From Clostridiales bacterium (GTDB taxonomy: Bacteria > Bacillota > Clostridia > Saccharofermentanales > UBA5734): a stretch of 5,164 bases of DNA. A program made the translations under genes and the position numbers. The notes beneath the pieces are model-generated. The model was not told where the DNA came from. It was given only the letters and a program-made list of their open reading frames with translations, and did no database searches. Positions 1 through 5,164 of this stretch are shown one piece after another (position 1 is the stretch's first letter; each line of letters opens with the position of its first letter). The DNA is taken from the NCBI GenBank assembly GCA_003451915.1, contig DMJC01000237.1, positions 1-5,164 on the forward strand, read 5' to 3'.

Positions 1-229
1 GATGTTCAAACAGCTGTTGTTCATCGAAATCGACTTGACGCCCATTCAGCTGAATTGTGCCGGCTTCAGGAATCTCAAGACCGCCGAGAATACGCAGCAA
101 GGTCGTTTTACCGCCGCCGCTTGGACCGATAATGGCTAGCGACCGGACATCATCCAAACGCAAGCTAAGATTGTCCAGGGCTTTTTGCCGGCCATAGGTT
201 TTGGTTAAGTTTTGAATATCAATTTGCAT
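1..229 (-). CDS. Polar amino-acid ABC transporter ATP-binding subunit (GlnQ/HisP-like), N-terminal 76 codons
   Basis: Partial gene: the start is inside the window and the 3' end lies beyond the left edge. It encodes the cytoplasmic ATPase that powers the adjacent permease. The translation begins MQIDIQNLTKTYG and shows an aromatic A-loop residue (Tyr12), then a complete Walker A motif GPSGGGKT at residues 35-42, followed by LLRILGGLE and GTIQLNG, the usual pattern of the polar amino-acid family of importers. The Q-loop, signature motif and Walker B lie outside the window. The ATG at 229-227 overlaps the permease 3' end by 11 nt; there is only a weak GGAACGGA-like purine stretch in front of it, so it probably relies on translational coupling. 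Family assignment is firm. The substrate cannot be read from the ATPase, so I give no gene symbol. Confidence 0.95.
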   Translation of the reverse strand, partial: MQIDIQNLTKTYGRQKALDNLSLRLDDVRSLAIIGPSGGGKTTLLRILGGLEIPEAGTIQLNGRQVDFDEQQLFEH

Positions 230-956
230 AATACATTTTCCGTTCCAGTCGCTTGGTCAGCCAGGAAATGGGGAGGGTGATCAGCATGTAACCGACAGCC
301 AGCAGAAAATAGTTTTCAAAAGTCGCAAAGTTTAGCGAATCGGCCTCTGTGACGTTTTTGGCGAATTCGTTGACCGCGATGACCGAGAGCAGGGAAGAGT
401 CTTTAACCAGCGAGGCAAACTGGCCGGTCAGCGGCGGCAGCACGATGCGGCTGAGCTGCGGAATGATGATGTGGCGATAGGTTTGTGCCGGCGTAAAGCA
501 CAGTGAACGCGCCGTTTCCAGCTGGGCTGAAGGAATGCTTTCCAAGCCGCCGCGGATGATTTCCGCCATGTAGGCGCCGGCAAAAATCGACATGATCAAT
601 ACGCCCATGACATAGCGGTTGTTCAGGCCATAAGCCGTGCCGATGATGTAGAAAAAGACCAGGATCTGCACCAGCAAAGGCGTGCCGCGGATGACTTCAA
701 TGTAGGCTGAGGCCAGGTAATGGAAAAAGTGAACCTTGGACCGGCGGCCCAAGGCGGCGAGAATACCCAGAAAAAGGCTGCCGATCAGTGAAAAAGCACT
801 GATCAGCAGCGTCACAACAAAGCCTTGTAAAAATTTAAAACGATAATCGGCCAAAACATGCCACTGCCAGCGGTGGTCGAGCTTGATCACGGCATAGAAG
901 AAAAAGCTCGACAGTACGGCAATGACCAGCAGGATGCTGATAATTTTCCGGATCAT
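219..956 (-). CDS. Polar amino-acid ABC transporter permease (HisM/GlnP family)
   Basis: This 245-residue inner-membrane protein would form the translocation channel for the neighbouring binding lipoprotein and ATPase. About five to six hydrophobic segments are visible (roughly residues 5-24, 45-69, 93-110, 115-130, 185-197, 214-232). Family hallmarks are IEVIRGTPLLVQIL (86-99) and the EAA loop (about 147-166, E.A......... to IIIPQ) that docks on the ATPase. The normally invariant Gly of that loop is Cys153 here (codon TGC). Residues SLVKDSSLLSVIAVNE (182-197) are the usual segment after the loop. The ATG at 956-954 overlaps the TGA of the binding-protein gene (ATGA, 4 nt), and the stop overlaps the ATPase start, so the three genes form one operon. 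Length is typical. Family is certain; transported amino acid unknown. Confidence 0.95.
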   Translation of the reverse strand: MIRKIISILLVIAVLSSFFFYAVIKLDHRWQWHVLADYRFKFLQGFVVTLLISAFSLIGSLFLGILAALGRRSKVHFFHYLASAYIEVIRGTPLLVQILVFFYIIGTAYGLNNRYVMGVLIMSIFAGAYMAEIIRGGLESIPSAQLETARSLCFTPAQTYRHIIIPQLSRIVLPPLTGQFASLVKDSSLLSVIAVNEFAKNVTEADSLNFATFENYFLLAVGYMLITLPISWLTKRLERKMYYAN

Positions 957-1783
957 GTGCTTGGGCTGGCTTCGACGTCAAAGAAGAAAGGGATTTCCAT
1001 TTCATCGAATATTTTCTTCTGATCGGTCAGATATTTCTCGGCCAGCTTATCAAAACCACCTTCATCACGATACTTTTTGATAAATGAATTAATCTGGTCA
1101 CGGAGTTCCGATTCGCCCTTGCGCAGAGCAACACCCCAATACTCAGGGGCTTCCTGGTATGGCGCCAGATTGACACGGGTCTTGTCCTCGTATTGTTTCC
1201 AGTTTTTGTAAATGGTCAGCTGGTCATAGGTGAAAGCATCGGCTTTGCCCTGAACGACCTCGAGAACACAGGCACTCTCTTTGTCAAAAACCATAATTGT
1301 GGCATTTTTAAGATGGGCCTCGGCATAAATATGGCCCGTCGAACCTTTCTTGACAGCTAGAATCCGGCCGGGCTGGTCGAGGTCGGCATAAGATTGAACC
1401 GGCGAATCTTTGTTGATCAGCAACGCCAGGTTAGCCATCGCATAGGGTTCGGAAAAATCAATCTGCTTCTTGCGTTCTTCGGTGATGGTCATTGATGAGA
1501 TGATCAGGTCAACCTTTTTGGTTTCCAAAGCTGGAATCAGTCCGGCCCAGGCGATGTTCTCGATGATAACCTCACGGCCGAGCGCTGCACCCAGAGCTTT
1601 GGCAAAATCAACGCTGATGCCGGTCGGATTGTTGCTGGCATCGGTTGTTTCAAAAGGCGGGTAGGCCAGCTCCATGCCGACAACCAGTTTTTTACCTTTG
1701 TCTTGGCTGCAGGCGGTTATCGGCAATACCGCAAGGAGCATAACCATCGCGAATGCCATCAGTTTAGTAATTTTACGGGTCAT
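953..1783 (-). CDS. Amino-acid ABC transporter substrate-binding lipoprotein (SBP_bac_3 / HisJ-like)
   Basis: This 276-residue extracytoplasmic receptor would capture an amino acid for the downstream permease and ATPase. A lipoprotein signal peptide is visible: basic RK, a hydrophobic stretch 8-20, then lipobox ITAC with Cys25 as the predicted lipidated residue. The mature part has the family-3 fold pattern: LVVGMELAYPPFE (33-45, Phe44 the likely ligand-stacking aromatic), the signature VDLIISSMTITEERKKQIDFS (91-111) with Arg104 the expected carboxylate-binding arginine, AVKKGSTG (143-150), and GKADAFTYD (179-187), where Asp187 aligns by motif with the amino-group-binding Asp of HisJ. The C-terminus is KYLTDQKKIFDE plus a short FFF-containing tail. 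Start ATG 1783-1781 is preceded by GGAGGG (1795-1790) at 6-nt spacing. It is the first gene of the transporter operon. Specificity is not deducible. Confidence 0.95.
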   Translation of the reverse strand: MTRKITKLMAFAMVMLLAVLPITACSQDKGKKLVVGMELAYPPFETTDASNNPTGISVDFAKALGAALGREVIIENIAWAGLIPALETKKVDLIISSMTITEERKKQIDFSEPYAMANLALLINKDSPVQSYADLDQPGRILAVKKGSTGHIYAEAHLKNATIMVFDKESACVLEVVQGKADAFTYDQLTIYKNWKQYEDKTRVNLAPYQEAPEYWGVALRKGESELRDQINSFIKKYRDEGGFDKLAEKYLTDQKKIFDEMEIPFFFDVEASPST

Positions 1784-1789
1784 AACAAT

Positions 1790-1795
1790 CCCTCC
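1790..1795 (-). promoter_or_regulatory. Ribosome binding site of the binding-protein gene
   Basis: On the minus strand the sequence GGAGGG lies 6 nt before the ATG at 1783. It is the only strong Shine-Dalgarno site of the transporter operon and fixes the start. The two downstream genes overlap their predecessors and have weaker sites. Confidence 0.85.
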
Positions 1796-1807
1796 AATCG
1801 TGCGAAG

Positions 1808-1822
1808 CGGACTTGCGGTCCG
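1808..1822. repeat. Short inverted repeat (5-bp stem, 5-nt loop) upstream of the binding-protein gene
   Basis: CGGAC-TTGCG-GTCCG forms a perfect 5-bp stem with a 5-nt loop, 13 nt upstream of the GGAGGG site. A further copy of the arm, AGTCCG, occurs at 1861-1866, so CGGACT (1808-1813) and AGTCCG also flank the candidate -10 box. It could be a leader hairpin or an operator; the sequence alone does not decide. Confidence 0.4.
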
Positions 1823-1836
1823 GCACTACAAATAAG

Positions 1837-1842
1837 ATTATT
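1837..1842 (-). promoter_or_regulatory. Weak candidate -10 box for the transporter operon
   Basis: Reading leftward, AATAAT (5 of 6 matches to TATAAT) occurs about 55 nt before the binding-protein ATG, but no good -35 box is found at 15-19 bp upstream. The alternative is read-through from the promoter of the small lipoprotein gene upstream on the same strand. The predicted leader would contain the short stem at 1808-1822. Confidence 0.25.
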
Positions 1843-1893
1843 GCAGTTTTCATACAGATCAGTCCGTAACATTTAATACAGCAAAAGCGTTTG

Positions 1894-2044
1894 GATGAAA
1901 GGTGAAGGGTGTAAAATGAAGGATGAAGGATGAAAGATGAAGTGTTCGCATTCGGTGCGCTTTTTGCGAGCGTAGCGAGCTTTTTATCCTTCATCCTTCA
2001 TCCTTCATCCTTCACCCTTCACCCTTCACTCTTCACCTTTCACC
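1894..2044. repeat. Large imperfect inverted array of heptamer repeats with a 46-bp core
   Basis: The left arm (1894-1942) is seven contiguous heptamers: GATGAAA, GGTGAAG, GGTGTAA, AATGAAG, GATGAAG, GATGAAA, GATGAAG. The right arm (1989-2044) is eight in the opposite orientation: CTTCATC three times, CTTCACC twice, CTTCACT, CTTCACC, TTTCACC. Folding the arms without gaps gives 41 Watson-Crick pairs out of 49 by hand count, with perfect heptamers nearest the loop. The core (1943-1988) contains CGCA-TTCGG-TGCG (a 4-bp stem) followed by CTTTTT, and GCGAGC-GTA-GCGAGC (a direct repeat) followed by TTTTT. It separates the small lipoprotein gene from the transporter operon and may act as a terminator or mRNA-end structure. 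No transposase gene or target duplication is seen. Confidence 0.85.
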
Positions 2045-2338
2045 ATTGGGTCGTTGACGACGCTGCCGCCTAAATAGAGATAGGCCGCCGAATCCGCTGA
2101 TTATTGCAATGTAAAAACCAAAATCGTACCACCAGCCGGTGTTGATTTGCTCGTAAACCCGGATATCAGAATTGAAAAGACTGATAATCAGGCTGATCGG
2201 AGCCACCCAGCCGTGCCAGATGCCCCAAAGGAAGTTGGCGGGTTTGTCAGGATTGGCAACACCGTCACCGGGCACACAGCCAGCCAGCAAGAAAATCGCA
2301 GCCAAGATGATGATGAATAAAAGAACAACTTTTTTCAT
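2033..2338 (-). CDS. Small membrane-associated lipoprotein of unknown function
   Basis: A 101-residue protein with a clear lipoprotein signal peptide: KK, a hydrophobic run 4-18, lipobox LAGC with Cys21. The mature part holds two hydrophobic stretches, around WHGWVAPISLIISLF (41-55) and WYDFGFYIAIISGFGG (70-85), and ends in a strongly basic tail (RRQRRQR, 90-96), so the C-terminus is probably cytoplasmic. The aromatic/glycine pattern GIWHGW..P.SLI.SLF....YE..N.GWWYDFGF looks like a conserved small family I have seen in uncharacterised proteins, but I cannot name it and assign no function. ATG 2338-2336 follows a G-run (2353-2348) at 9-nt spacing, a weak ribosome binding site. Its last three codons and stop (2044-2033) are made by the first heptamers of the adjacent repeat array, suggesting the array replaced or trimmed the original 3' end. 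Confidence 0.8.
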   Translation of the reverse strand: MKKVVLLFIIILAAIFLLAGCVPGDGVANPDKPANFLWGIWHGWVAPISLIISLFNSDIRVYEQINTGWWYDFGFYIAIISGFGGLSLFRRQRRQRPNGER

Positions 2339-2371
2339 GTCTGAACGCCCCCCGATTCAATTCTTACATCT

Positions 2372-2377
2372 ATTATA
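2372..2377 (-). promoter_or_regulatory. -10 box of the small lipoprotein gene
   Basis: On the minus strand a perfect TATAAT lies 33 nt before the ATG at 2338. The -35 region is poor at 16-18 bp (for example GAGATT), so the promoter is weak, activator-dependent or a chance match in AT-rich DNA. It faces away from the tdh promoter. Confidence 0.5.
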
Positions 2378-2409
2378 CACCACAAAATTAACAAATCTCG
2401 TTATATGGT

Positions 2410-2437
2410 TTTAAAATGCTGAATAGAAAAGTATAAT
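2410..2437 (+). promoter_or_regulatory. Predicted promoter of the tdh-kbl-lgt operon
   Basis: A perfect -10 TATAAT (2432-2437) is preceded at 16 bp by TTTAAA (2410-2415; 4 of 6 matches to TTGACA). Transcription would start near 2444, giving a leader of about 110 nt that contains the whole second heptamer element before the tdh ribosome binding site. No recognised riboswitch or T-box motif is seen in this leader. Confidence 0.6.
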
Positions 2438-2460
2438 AAAATAAGAACAAGCAAAGCTCT

Positions 2461-2535
2461 ACTCACCCTTCACCCTTCACCGACCTGAGCTCCGCTCAGG
2501 TTACACCCTTCACCTTTCACTTTTCACCTTTCACC
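2461..2535 (+). repeat. Heptamer repeats flanking a perfect 8-bp hairpin in the tdh leader
   Basis: Three heptamers (ACTCACC, CTTCACC, CTTCACC; 2461-2481) precede and five (TTACACC, CTTCACC, TTTCACT, TTTCACC, TTTCACC; 2501-2535) follow a palindromic core, all in the same orientation. The core is ACCTGAGC-TCC-GCTCAGGT (2483-2501), a perfect 8-bp stem with a 3-nt loop and no U-tract behind it, so it is not a standard terminator. The units belong to the same family as the array at 1894-2044, but here the two flanks are direct, not inverted. Confidence 0.85.
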
Positions 2536-2538
2536 TAA

Positions 2539-2548
2539 AGGCGGTGAT
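2539..2548 (+). promoter_or_regulatory. tdh: Ribosome binding site of tdh, partly complementary to the adjacent repeats
   Basis: AGGCGGTGAT matches the extended consensus AGGAGGTGAT at 9 of 10 positions, 5 nt before the ATG. Its GGTGA (2543-2547) is complementary to TCACC (2531-2535) in the last heptamer, giving a possible 5-bp stem with a 7-nt loop. CGGTGA (2542-2547) is complementary to TCACCG at 2477-2482. Both pairings would occlude the site. Confidence 0.7.
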
Positions 2549-2553
2549 CACTC

Positions 2554-3588
2554 ATGCTGGCACTTATCAAAGAAAAAGCTGAACCTGGCATCTGGCTGCG
2601 TGAAGTGCCGATGCCGATACCCGGCCGTAATGATGTTCTGATTAAGATTCACAAAACATCGATCTGTGGTACTGACGTTCACATTTTTGAGTGGAATGAA
2701 TGGGCGCAGCGTTCGGTTCCGGCCGGCACAGTCATCGGCCATGAGTTTGTCGGCGAGATCGCTGATTTTGGGGACAACGTCAGCGGCTTTCGGATCGGCG
2801 AACGTGTTTCCGGTGAGGGGCACATTGTCTGCGGCTTCTGCCGCAACTGCCTGGCCGGCCGCCGACACCTCTGCAAAAACACACAGGGCGTCGGCGTCAG
2901 CCGCGATGGCGCTTTTGCCGAATATCTTTCGATTCCCTACACCAATGTCTGGCATTGTCCGCAGGATATTTCCGATGATATCGTTTCCTGCTACGACCCC
3001 CTTGGCAACGCCACCCACACAGCTCTGACCTACGATCTGGCCGGTGAAGATGTGCTGATCACCGGGGCCGGGCCGATCGGAATAATGGCTGCGGCTATCT
3101 GCCGCCATGTGGGCGCCCGCTTTGTCGTGATCACCGACATCAATGAGTACCGGCTTGATCTGGCCCGCAAGATGGGCGTAACCAGGGCGGTCAATATCAG
3201 CAACACCAGTCTGAATGATGTGATGAACGAACTGGCGATGAAAGAAGGTTTTGATGTCGGGCTGGAAATGTCCGGCAGTGCATCGGCCTTGCGCCAGATG
3301 ATCGATGTCATGTATCACGGCGGCAAGATTGCCATGCTCGGCATTCCCAGCCGCGAAATAGCCATCGACTGGGGCAAAGTCGTTTTCAATGGCCTGACGA
3401 TCAAAGGTATTTATGGCCGCGAGATGTTTGAGACCTGGTATAAAATGACCACCATGCTGCAAAGCGGCCTGGATATCAGACCGGTCATTACCCACTGCCT
3501 GCCGGCCCATGATTTTCAGCGAGGTTTTGAAATCATGGCTTCCGGACAGTCAGGCAAGATTATCCTGGATTGGACCCAGATCCGCTGA
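2554..3588 (+). CDS. tdh: L-threonine 3-dehydrogenase (zinc-dependent)
   Basis: This cytoplasmic medium-chain dehydrogenase (344 residues; the E. coli enzyme is 341) oxidises L-threonine with NAD+ to 2-amino-3-ketobutyrate. Visible motifs: SICGTDVHI with catalytic-zinc ligand Cys38; GHEFVGE with His63 and Glu64; GEGHIVCG with His90, the residue tied to threonine specificity in E. coli Tdh; structural-zinc cysteines 93, 96, 99 and 107; [12 protein letters not shown] (147-158); Rossmann GAGPIG (171-176); and Asp195 at the end of the second strand (VVITD), expected to bind the NAD ribose. These together separate Tdh from other sorbitol-dehydrogenase-like proteins. The ATG is fixed by AGGCGGTGAT at 5 nt. 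The immediately following kbl, whose product uses the unstable ketone, confirms the role. Expression probably starts at the promoter near 2432, through a repeat-filled leader. Confidence 0.97.
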   Translation: MLALIKEKAEPGIWLREVPMPIPGRNDVLIKIHKTSICGTDVHIFEWNEWAQRSVPAGTVIGHEFVGEIADFGDNVSGFRIGERVSGEGHIVCGFCRNCLAGRRHLCKNTQGVGVSRDGAFAEYLSIPYTNVWHCPQDISDDIVSCYDPLGNATHTALTYDLAGEDVLITGAGPIGIMAAAICRHVGARFVVITDINEYRLDLARKMGVTRAVNISNTSLNDVMNELAMKEGFDVGLEMSGSASALRQMIDVMYHGGKIAMLGIPSREIAIDWGKVVFNGLTIKGIYGREMFETWYKMTTMLQSGLDIRPVITHCLPAHDFQRGFEIMASGQSGKIILDWTQIR

Positions 3589-3594
3589 AAAACT

Positions 3595-3603
3595 AAAGGG
3601 AGG
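3595..3603 (+). promoter_or_regulatory. kbl: Ribosome binding site that sets the GTG start of kbl
   Basis: AAAGGGAGG lies 7 nt upstream of the GTG at 3611. The open frame extends upstream to an ATG at 3509 inside tdh, but that start has no comparable site. The out-of-frame ATG at 3609 overlapping the GTG is irrelevant. Confidence 0.9.
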
Positions 3604-3610
3604 CGACAAT

Positions 3611-4795
3611 GTGAAATCAGCCTATGCAATTTTCCAGGCCCAGTTGGATGAAATAAACAGCAAAGGCCTGCGCAAGCCGGAACGGGTGCTGACCAGTCCG
3701 CAGGGCACCCGGATTTTAACGGCTGATGGCCGTGAAGTTCTCAACTTCTGTGCCAATAATTATCTTGGCCTGGCTGCCGATCCGCGGGTGACTGAAGCAG
3801 CCAGGGCCAGTTATGACCGCTGGGGTTTTGGCCTGTCCTCGGTGCGCTTTATTTGTGGTACACAGAGCGTGCATAAGGAGCTGGAAAAAGCCATTGCTGC
3901 TTTTGTCGGGCAGGAAGATGCTATTCTGTATTCCTCTTGCTTTGATGCCAATGGAGGTCTCTTTGAAACACTGCTGACCGAGCAGGATGCCGTGATCAGC
4001 GATGCGCTCAATCATGCCAGCATCATCGATGGTGTACGTCTGTGCAAGGCTAAAAGGTACCGTTATCGCAATAATGACATGGCTGATCTGCGCGACCAGC
4101 TGGCCGCTGCCAGAAGAGATGGCGCCCGTACGATCATCGCAGCAACCGACGGCGTTTTCTCGATGGATGGCTCGCTGGCCAATCTGCCAGTCATCTGCGA
4201 TCTGGCTGATGAACACGATGCTCTGGTCATGGTCGACGACAGCCATGCTGTCGGCTTCGTGGGACCTCGAGGTCGCGGGACACCAGACCATTTCGGGCTG
4301 ACCGGCCGCATCGATATCCTGACCGGCACCTTCGGCAAAGCTATGGGCGGTGCCAGCGGCGGTTATACCTGCGCTTCCCGGCCAATCGTCGATCTGCTGC
4401 GCCAGCGCAGCAGGCCGTATCTGTTTTCCAATACGTTGGCTCCGGCGGTGGCTGCAGCTACCTTGAAAGTGATTGAAATATTAAAGCAGGACACCAGCCT
4501 GCGCGACCGCCTGATGGAAAACACGCGATATTTCAGAGATCAGATCGCAAAATCCGGCTTTGATATTCTGCCGGGCGAACATCCGATCGTGCCGGTCATG
4601 ATTTACGATGAAGCCGAAGCCCTGCGGATTGCCGCCCGCTTGCTTGACATGGGCGTTTACGTGATCGGTTTCACCTATCCAGTCGTGCCGCTTGGCAAAG
4701 CCCGCATTCGCGTCCAGGTTTCAGCCGCTCACAGCCAGGCGGACCTGCAGTTCGCCGCAGAGTGTTTCCGCCGGGTTCGGCAGGAAAAGGAGTAG
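3611..4795 (+). CDS. kbl: 2-amino-3-ketobutyrate CoA ligase (glycine C-acetyltransferase)
   Basis: A PLP enzyme of the alpha-oxoamine synthase family (394 residues from the GTG; E. coli Kbl is 398). It cleaves 2-amino-3-ketobutyrate with CoA to glycine and acetyl-CoA, the second step after Tdh. Motifs run in order: [11 protein letters not shown] (45-55); [14 protein letters not shown] (79-92); [20 protein letters not shown] (130-149) with PLP-stacking His135; [11 protein letters not shown] (208-218) with Asp209 for the pyridine nitrogen; [15 protein letters not shown] (238-252) with Schiff-base Lys243; [11 protein letters not shown] (264-274); and [22 protein letters not shown] (353-374). The close match to E. 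coli Kbl around the lysine and at RSRPYLFSN excludes the KAS, AONS and SPT relatives. The GTG is chosen because of AAAGGGAGG at 7 nt and the correct length; the frame is open 34 codons further up, into tdh. The gap to tdh is 22 nt. Confidence 0.97.
   Translation: MKSAYAIFQAQLDEINSKGLRKPERVLTSPQGTRILTADGREVLNFCANNYLGLAADPRVTEAARASYDRWGFGLSSVRFICGTQSVHKELEKAIAAFVGQEDAILYSSCFDANGGLFETLLTEQDAVISDALNHASIIDGVRLCKAKRYRYRNNDMADLRDQLAAARRDGARTIIAATDGVFSMDGSLANLPVICDLADEHDALVMVDDSHAVGFVGPRGRGTPDHFGLTGRIDILTGTFGKAMGGASGGYTCASRPIVDLLRQRSRPYLFSNTLAPAVAAATLKVIEILKQDTSLRDRLMENTRYFRDQIAKSGFDILPGEHPIVPVMIYDEAEALRIAARLLDMGVYVIGFTYPVVPLGKARIRVQVSAAHSQADLQFAAECFRRVRQEKE
4787..4792 (+). promoter_or_regulatory. 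lgt: Ribosome binding site of lgt inside the end of kbl
   Basis: AAGGAG lies in the last two kbl codons, directly before its TAG stop and 8 nt before the lgt ATG. Only 5 nt separate the genes, so lgt is probably translated from the tdh-kbl transcript by ribosomes ending on kbl. Confidence 0.8.
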
Positions 4796-4800
4796 GAAGC

Positions 4801-5164
4801 ATGTATAACGATATTTTTACCATCGCGCCTGTTACTATCCATGGTTATGGCCTAAGCATTGCCGTCGGTGTCTTGGCGGCAGTTCTCCTGGCTTCCTTTC
4901 GCGCCAAACGGAAAAACCTGAGCTCTGACATAGTCTATAGCCTGACCTTGATTTGCCTGCTGGCAGGCTTCGTCGGGGCAAAACTGCTATTTGTCATCGT
5001 CGAGTTCAAAGCCGTTTTGCAGAAGCCGATCGAGATCATCTCAGGTTCCGGTTTTGTTATTTACGGCGGCATCATCGGCGGGATTATCGCGGCCTTGATT
5101 TATTGCCGGATGAAAAAAGTCAGCTTTTTACGCTATTTTGATCTGCTGATTCCTTCAGTAGTAA
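4801..5164 (+). CDS. lgt: Prolipoprotein diacylglyceryl transferase, N-terminal 121 codons
   Basis: Partial gene running off the right edge. Lgt is the membrane enzyme that transfers diacylglycerol from phosphatidylglycerol to the lipobox cysteine of prolipoproteins, here including the two lipoproteins encoded on the other strand. The fragment begins MYNDIFTIAPVTIHGYGL, the usual Lgt N-terminus with HGYG at 14-17. Hydrophobic spans follow around 16-32 and 46-67 (LTLICLLAGFVGAKLLFVIVE, residues 48-68), then GSGFVIYGGIIGGIIAALIYCRMKK (82-106). Tyr88 sits where E. coli Lgt has His103 of its HGG motif; by memory Tyr is common in clostridial Lgt. The conserved GRIGNF-type segment and the second half lie outside the window. 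Start ATG 4801 has AAGGAG at 8 nt. The frame is open to the window end. Confidence 0.93.
   Translation, partial: MYNDIFTIAPVTIHGYGLSIAVGVLAAVLLASFRAKRKNLSSDIVYSLTLICLLAGFVGAKLLFVIVEFKAVLQKPIEIISGSGFVIYGGIIGGIIAALIYCRMKKVSFLRYFDLLIPSVV

Noticed and set aside
1943..1988. Stand-alone intrinsic terminator in the core of the inverted array
   Set aside because: T5 tracts exist, but the local stem is only 4 bp (CGCA/TGCG) and GCGAGC is a direct repeat, not an inverted one. Any termination would have to come from the whole array.
1773..1994. 73-codon minus-strand frame between the lipoprotein gene and the binding-protein gene
   Set aside because: It begins inside the heptamer array, overlaps the binding-protein start out of frame, and its sequence is the translation of repeats and leader DNA.
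2483..2501. Intrinsic terminator or riboswitch terminator in the tdh leader
   Set aside because: The 8-bp hairpin is perfect but is followed by TACACCC, not a T-run, and no aptamer or T-box motif is visible upstream.
1894..2535. CRISPR array
   Set aside because: The units are 7 bp and contiguous, with no spacers of regular length, and no cas gene is nearby.
2548..3510. 320-codon open frame antisense to tdh
   Set aside because: It lies wholly opposite a gene with all Tdh motifs, has no recognisable domain or ribosome binding site, and its openness is explained by the codon usage of tdh.
3509..3610. Upstream extension of kbl to an ATG at 3509
   Set aside because: It would overlap tdh by 80 nt and add 34 residues unlike Kbl; GTG 3611 has a strong ribosome binding site and gives the family length.
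3716..4291. 191-codon open frame antisense to kbl
   Set aside because: Shadow of the well-supported kbl frame; no domain, signal or ribosome binding site.
4953..5141. 62-codon plus-strand frame near the right edge
   Set aside because: Out-of-frame shadow inside the clearly recognisable lgt fragment.

Overview
The window is bacterial, dense in genes and of moderate GC content (roughly half, by eye). It most resembles an anaerobic Bacillota (Firmicutes, clostridial-type) chromosome. Supporting this are strong GGAGG-type ribosome binding sites, TATAAT-type promoters, the sequence style of the Lgt fragment, and a lipoprotein-anchored binding protein for the ABC transporter. No tRNA, rRNA, CRISPR array, phage gene or transposase gene is visible.

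Left half, all transcribed leftward: a polar amino-acid ABC transporter operon in the order binding lipoprotein (953-1783), permease (219-956), ATPase (1-229, running off the left edge). The last two junctions overlap by 4 and 11 nt, which indicates translational coupling. Upstream of it on the same strand is a 101-residue lipoprotein of unknown function (2033-2338). The gap between them (1784-2032) is largely filled by a long inverted array of 7-bp repeats (1894-2044).

Right half, all transcribed rightward: tdh (L-threonine 3-dehydrogenase), kbl (2-amino-3-ketobutyrate CoA ligase), then the first 121 codons of lgt (prolipoprotein diacylglyceryl transferase). tdh and kbl together turn threonine, NAD+ and CoA into glycine, acetyl-CoA and NADH. 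Gaps of 22 and 5 nt suggest one transcript. Two divergent perfect TATAAT boxes (2372-2377 on minus, 2432-2437 on plus) separate the two halves.

The genes are ordinary. The unusual content is a family of heptamer repeats (consensus CTTCAYC, or GRTGAAG on the other strand) in two elements, each built around a different short core. One element is a giant imperfect hairpin that also supplies the last codons and the stop of the small lipoprotein. The other lies in the predicted 5' leader of tdh around a perfect 8-bp hairpin. Its units contain UCACC, complementary to GGUGA in the tdh ribosome binding site, so a regulatory role can be tested. I see no convincing new multi-gene system.
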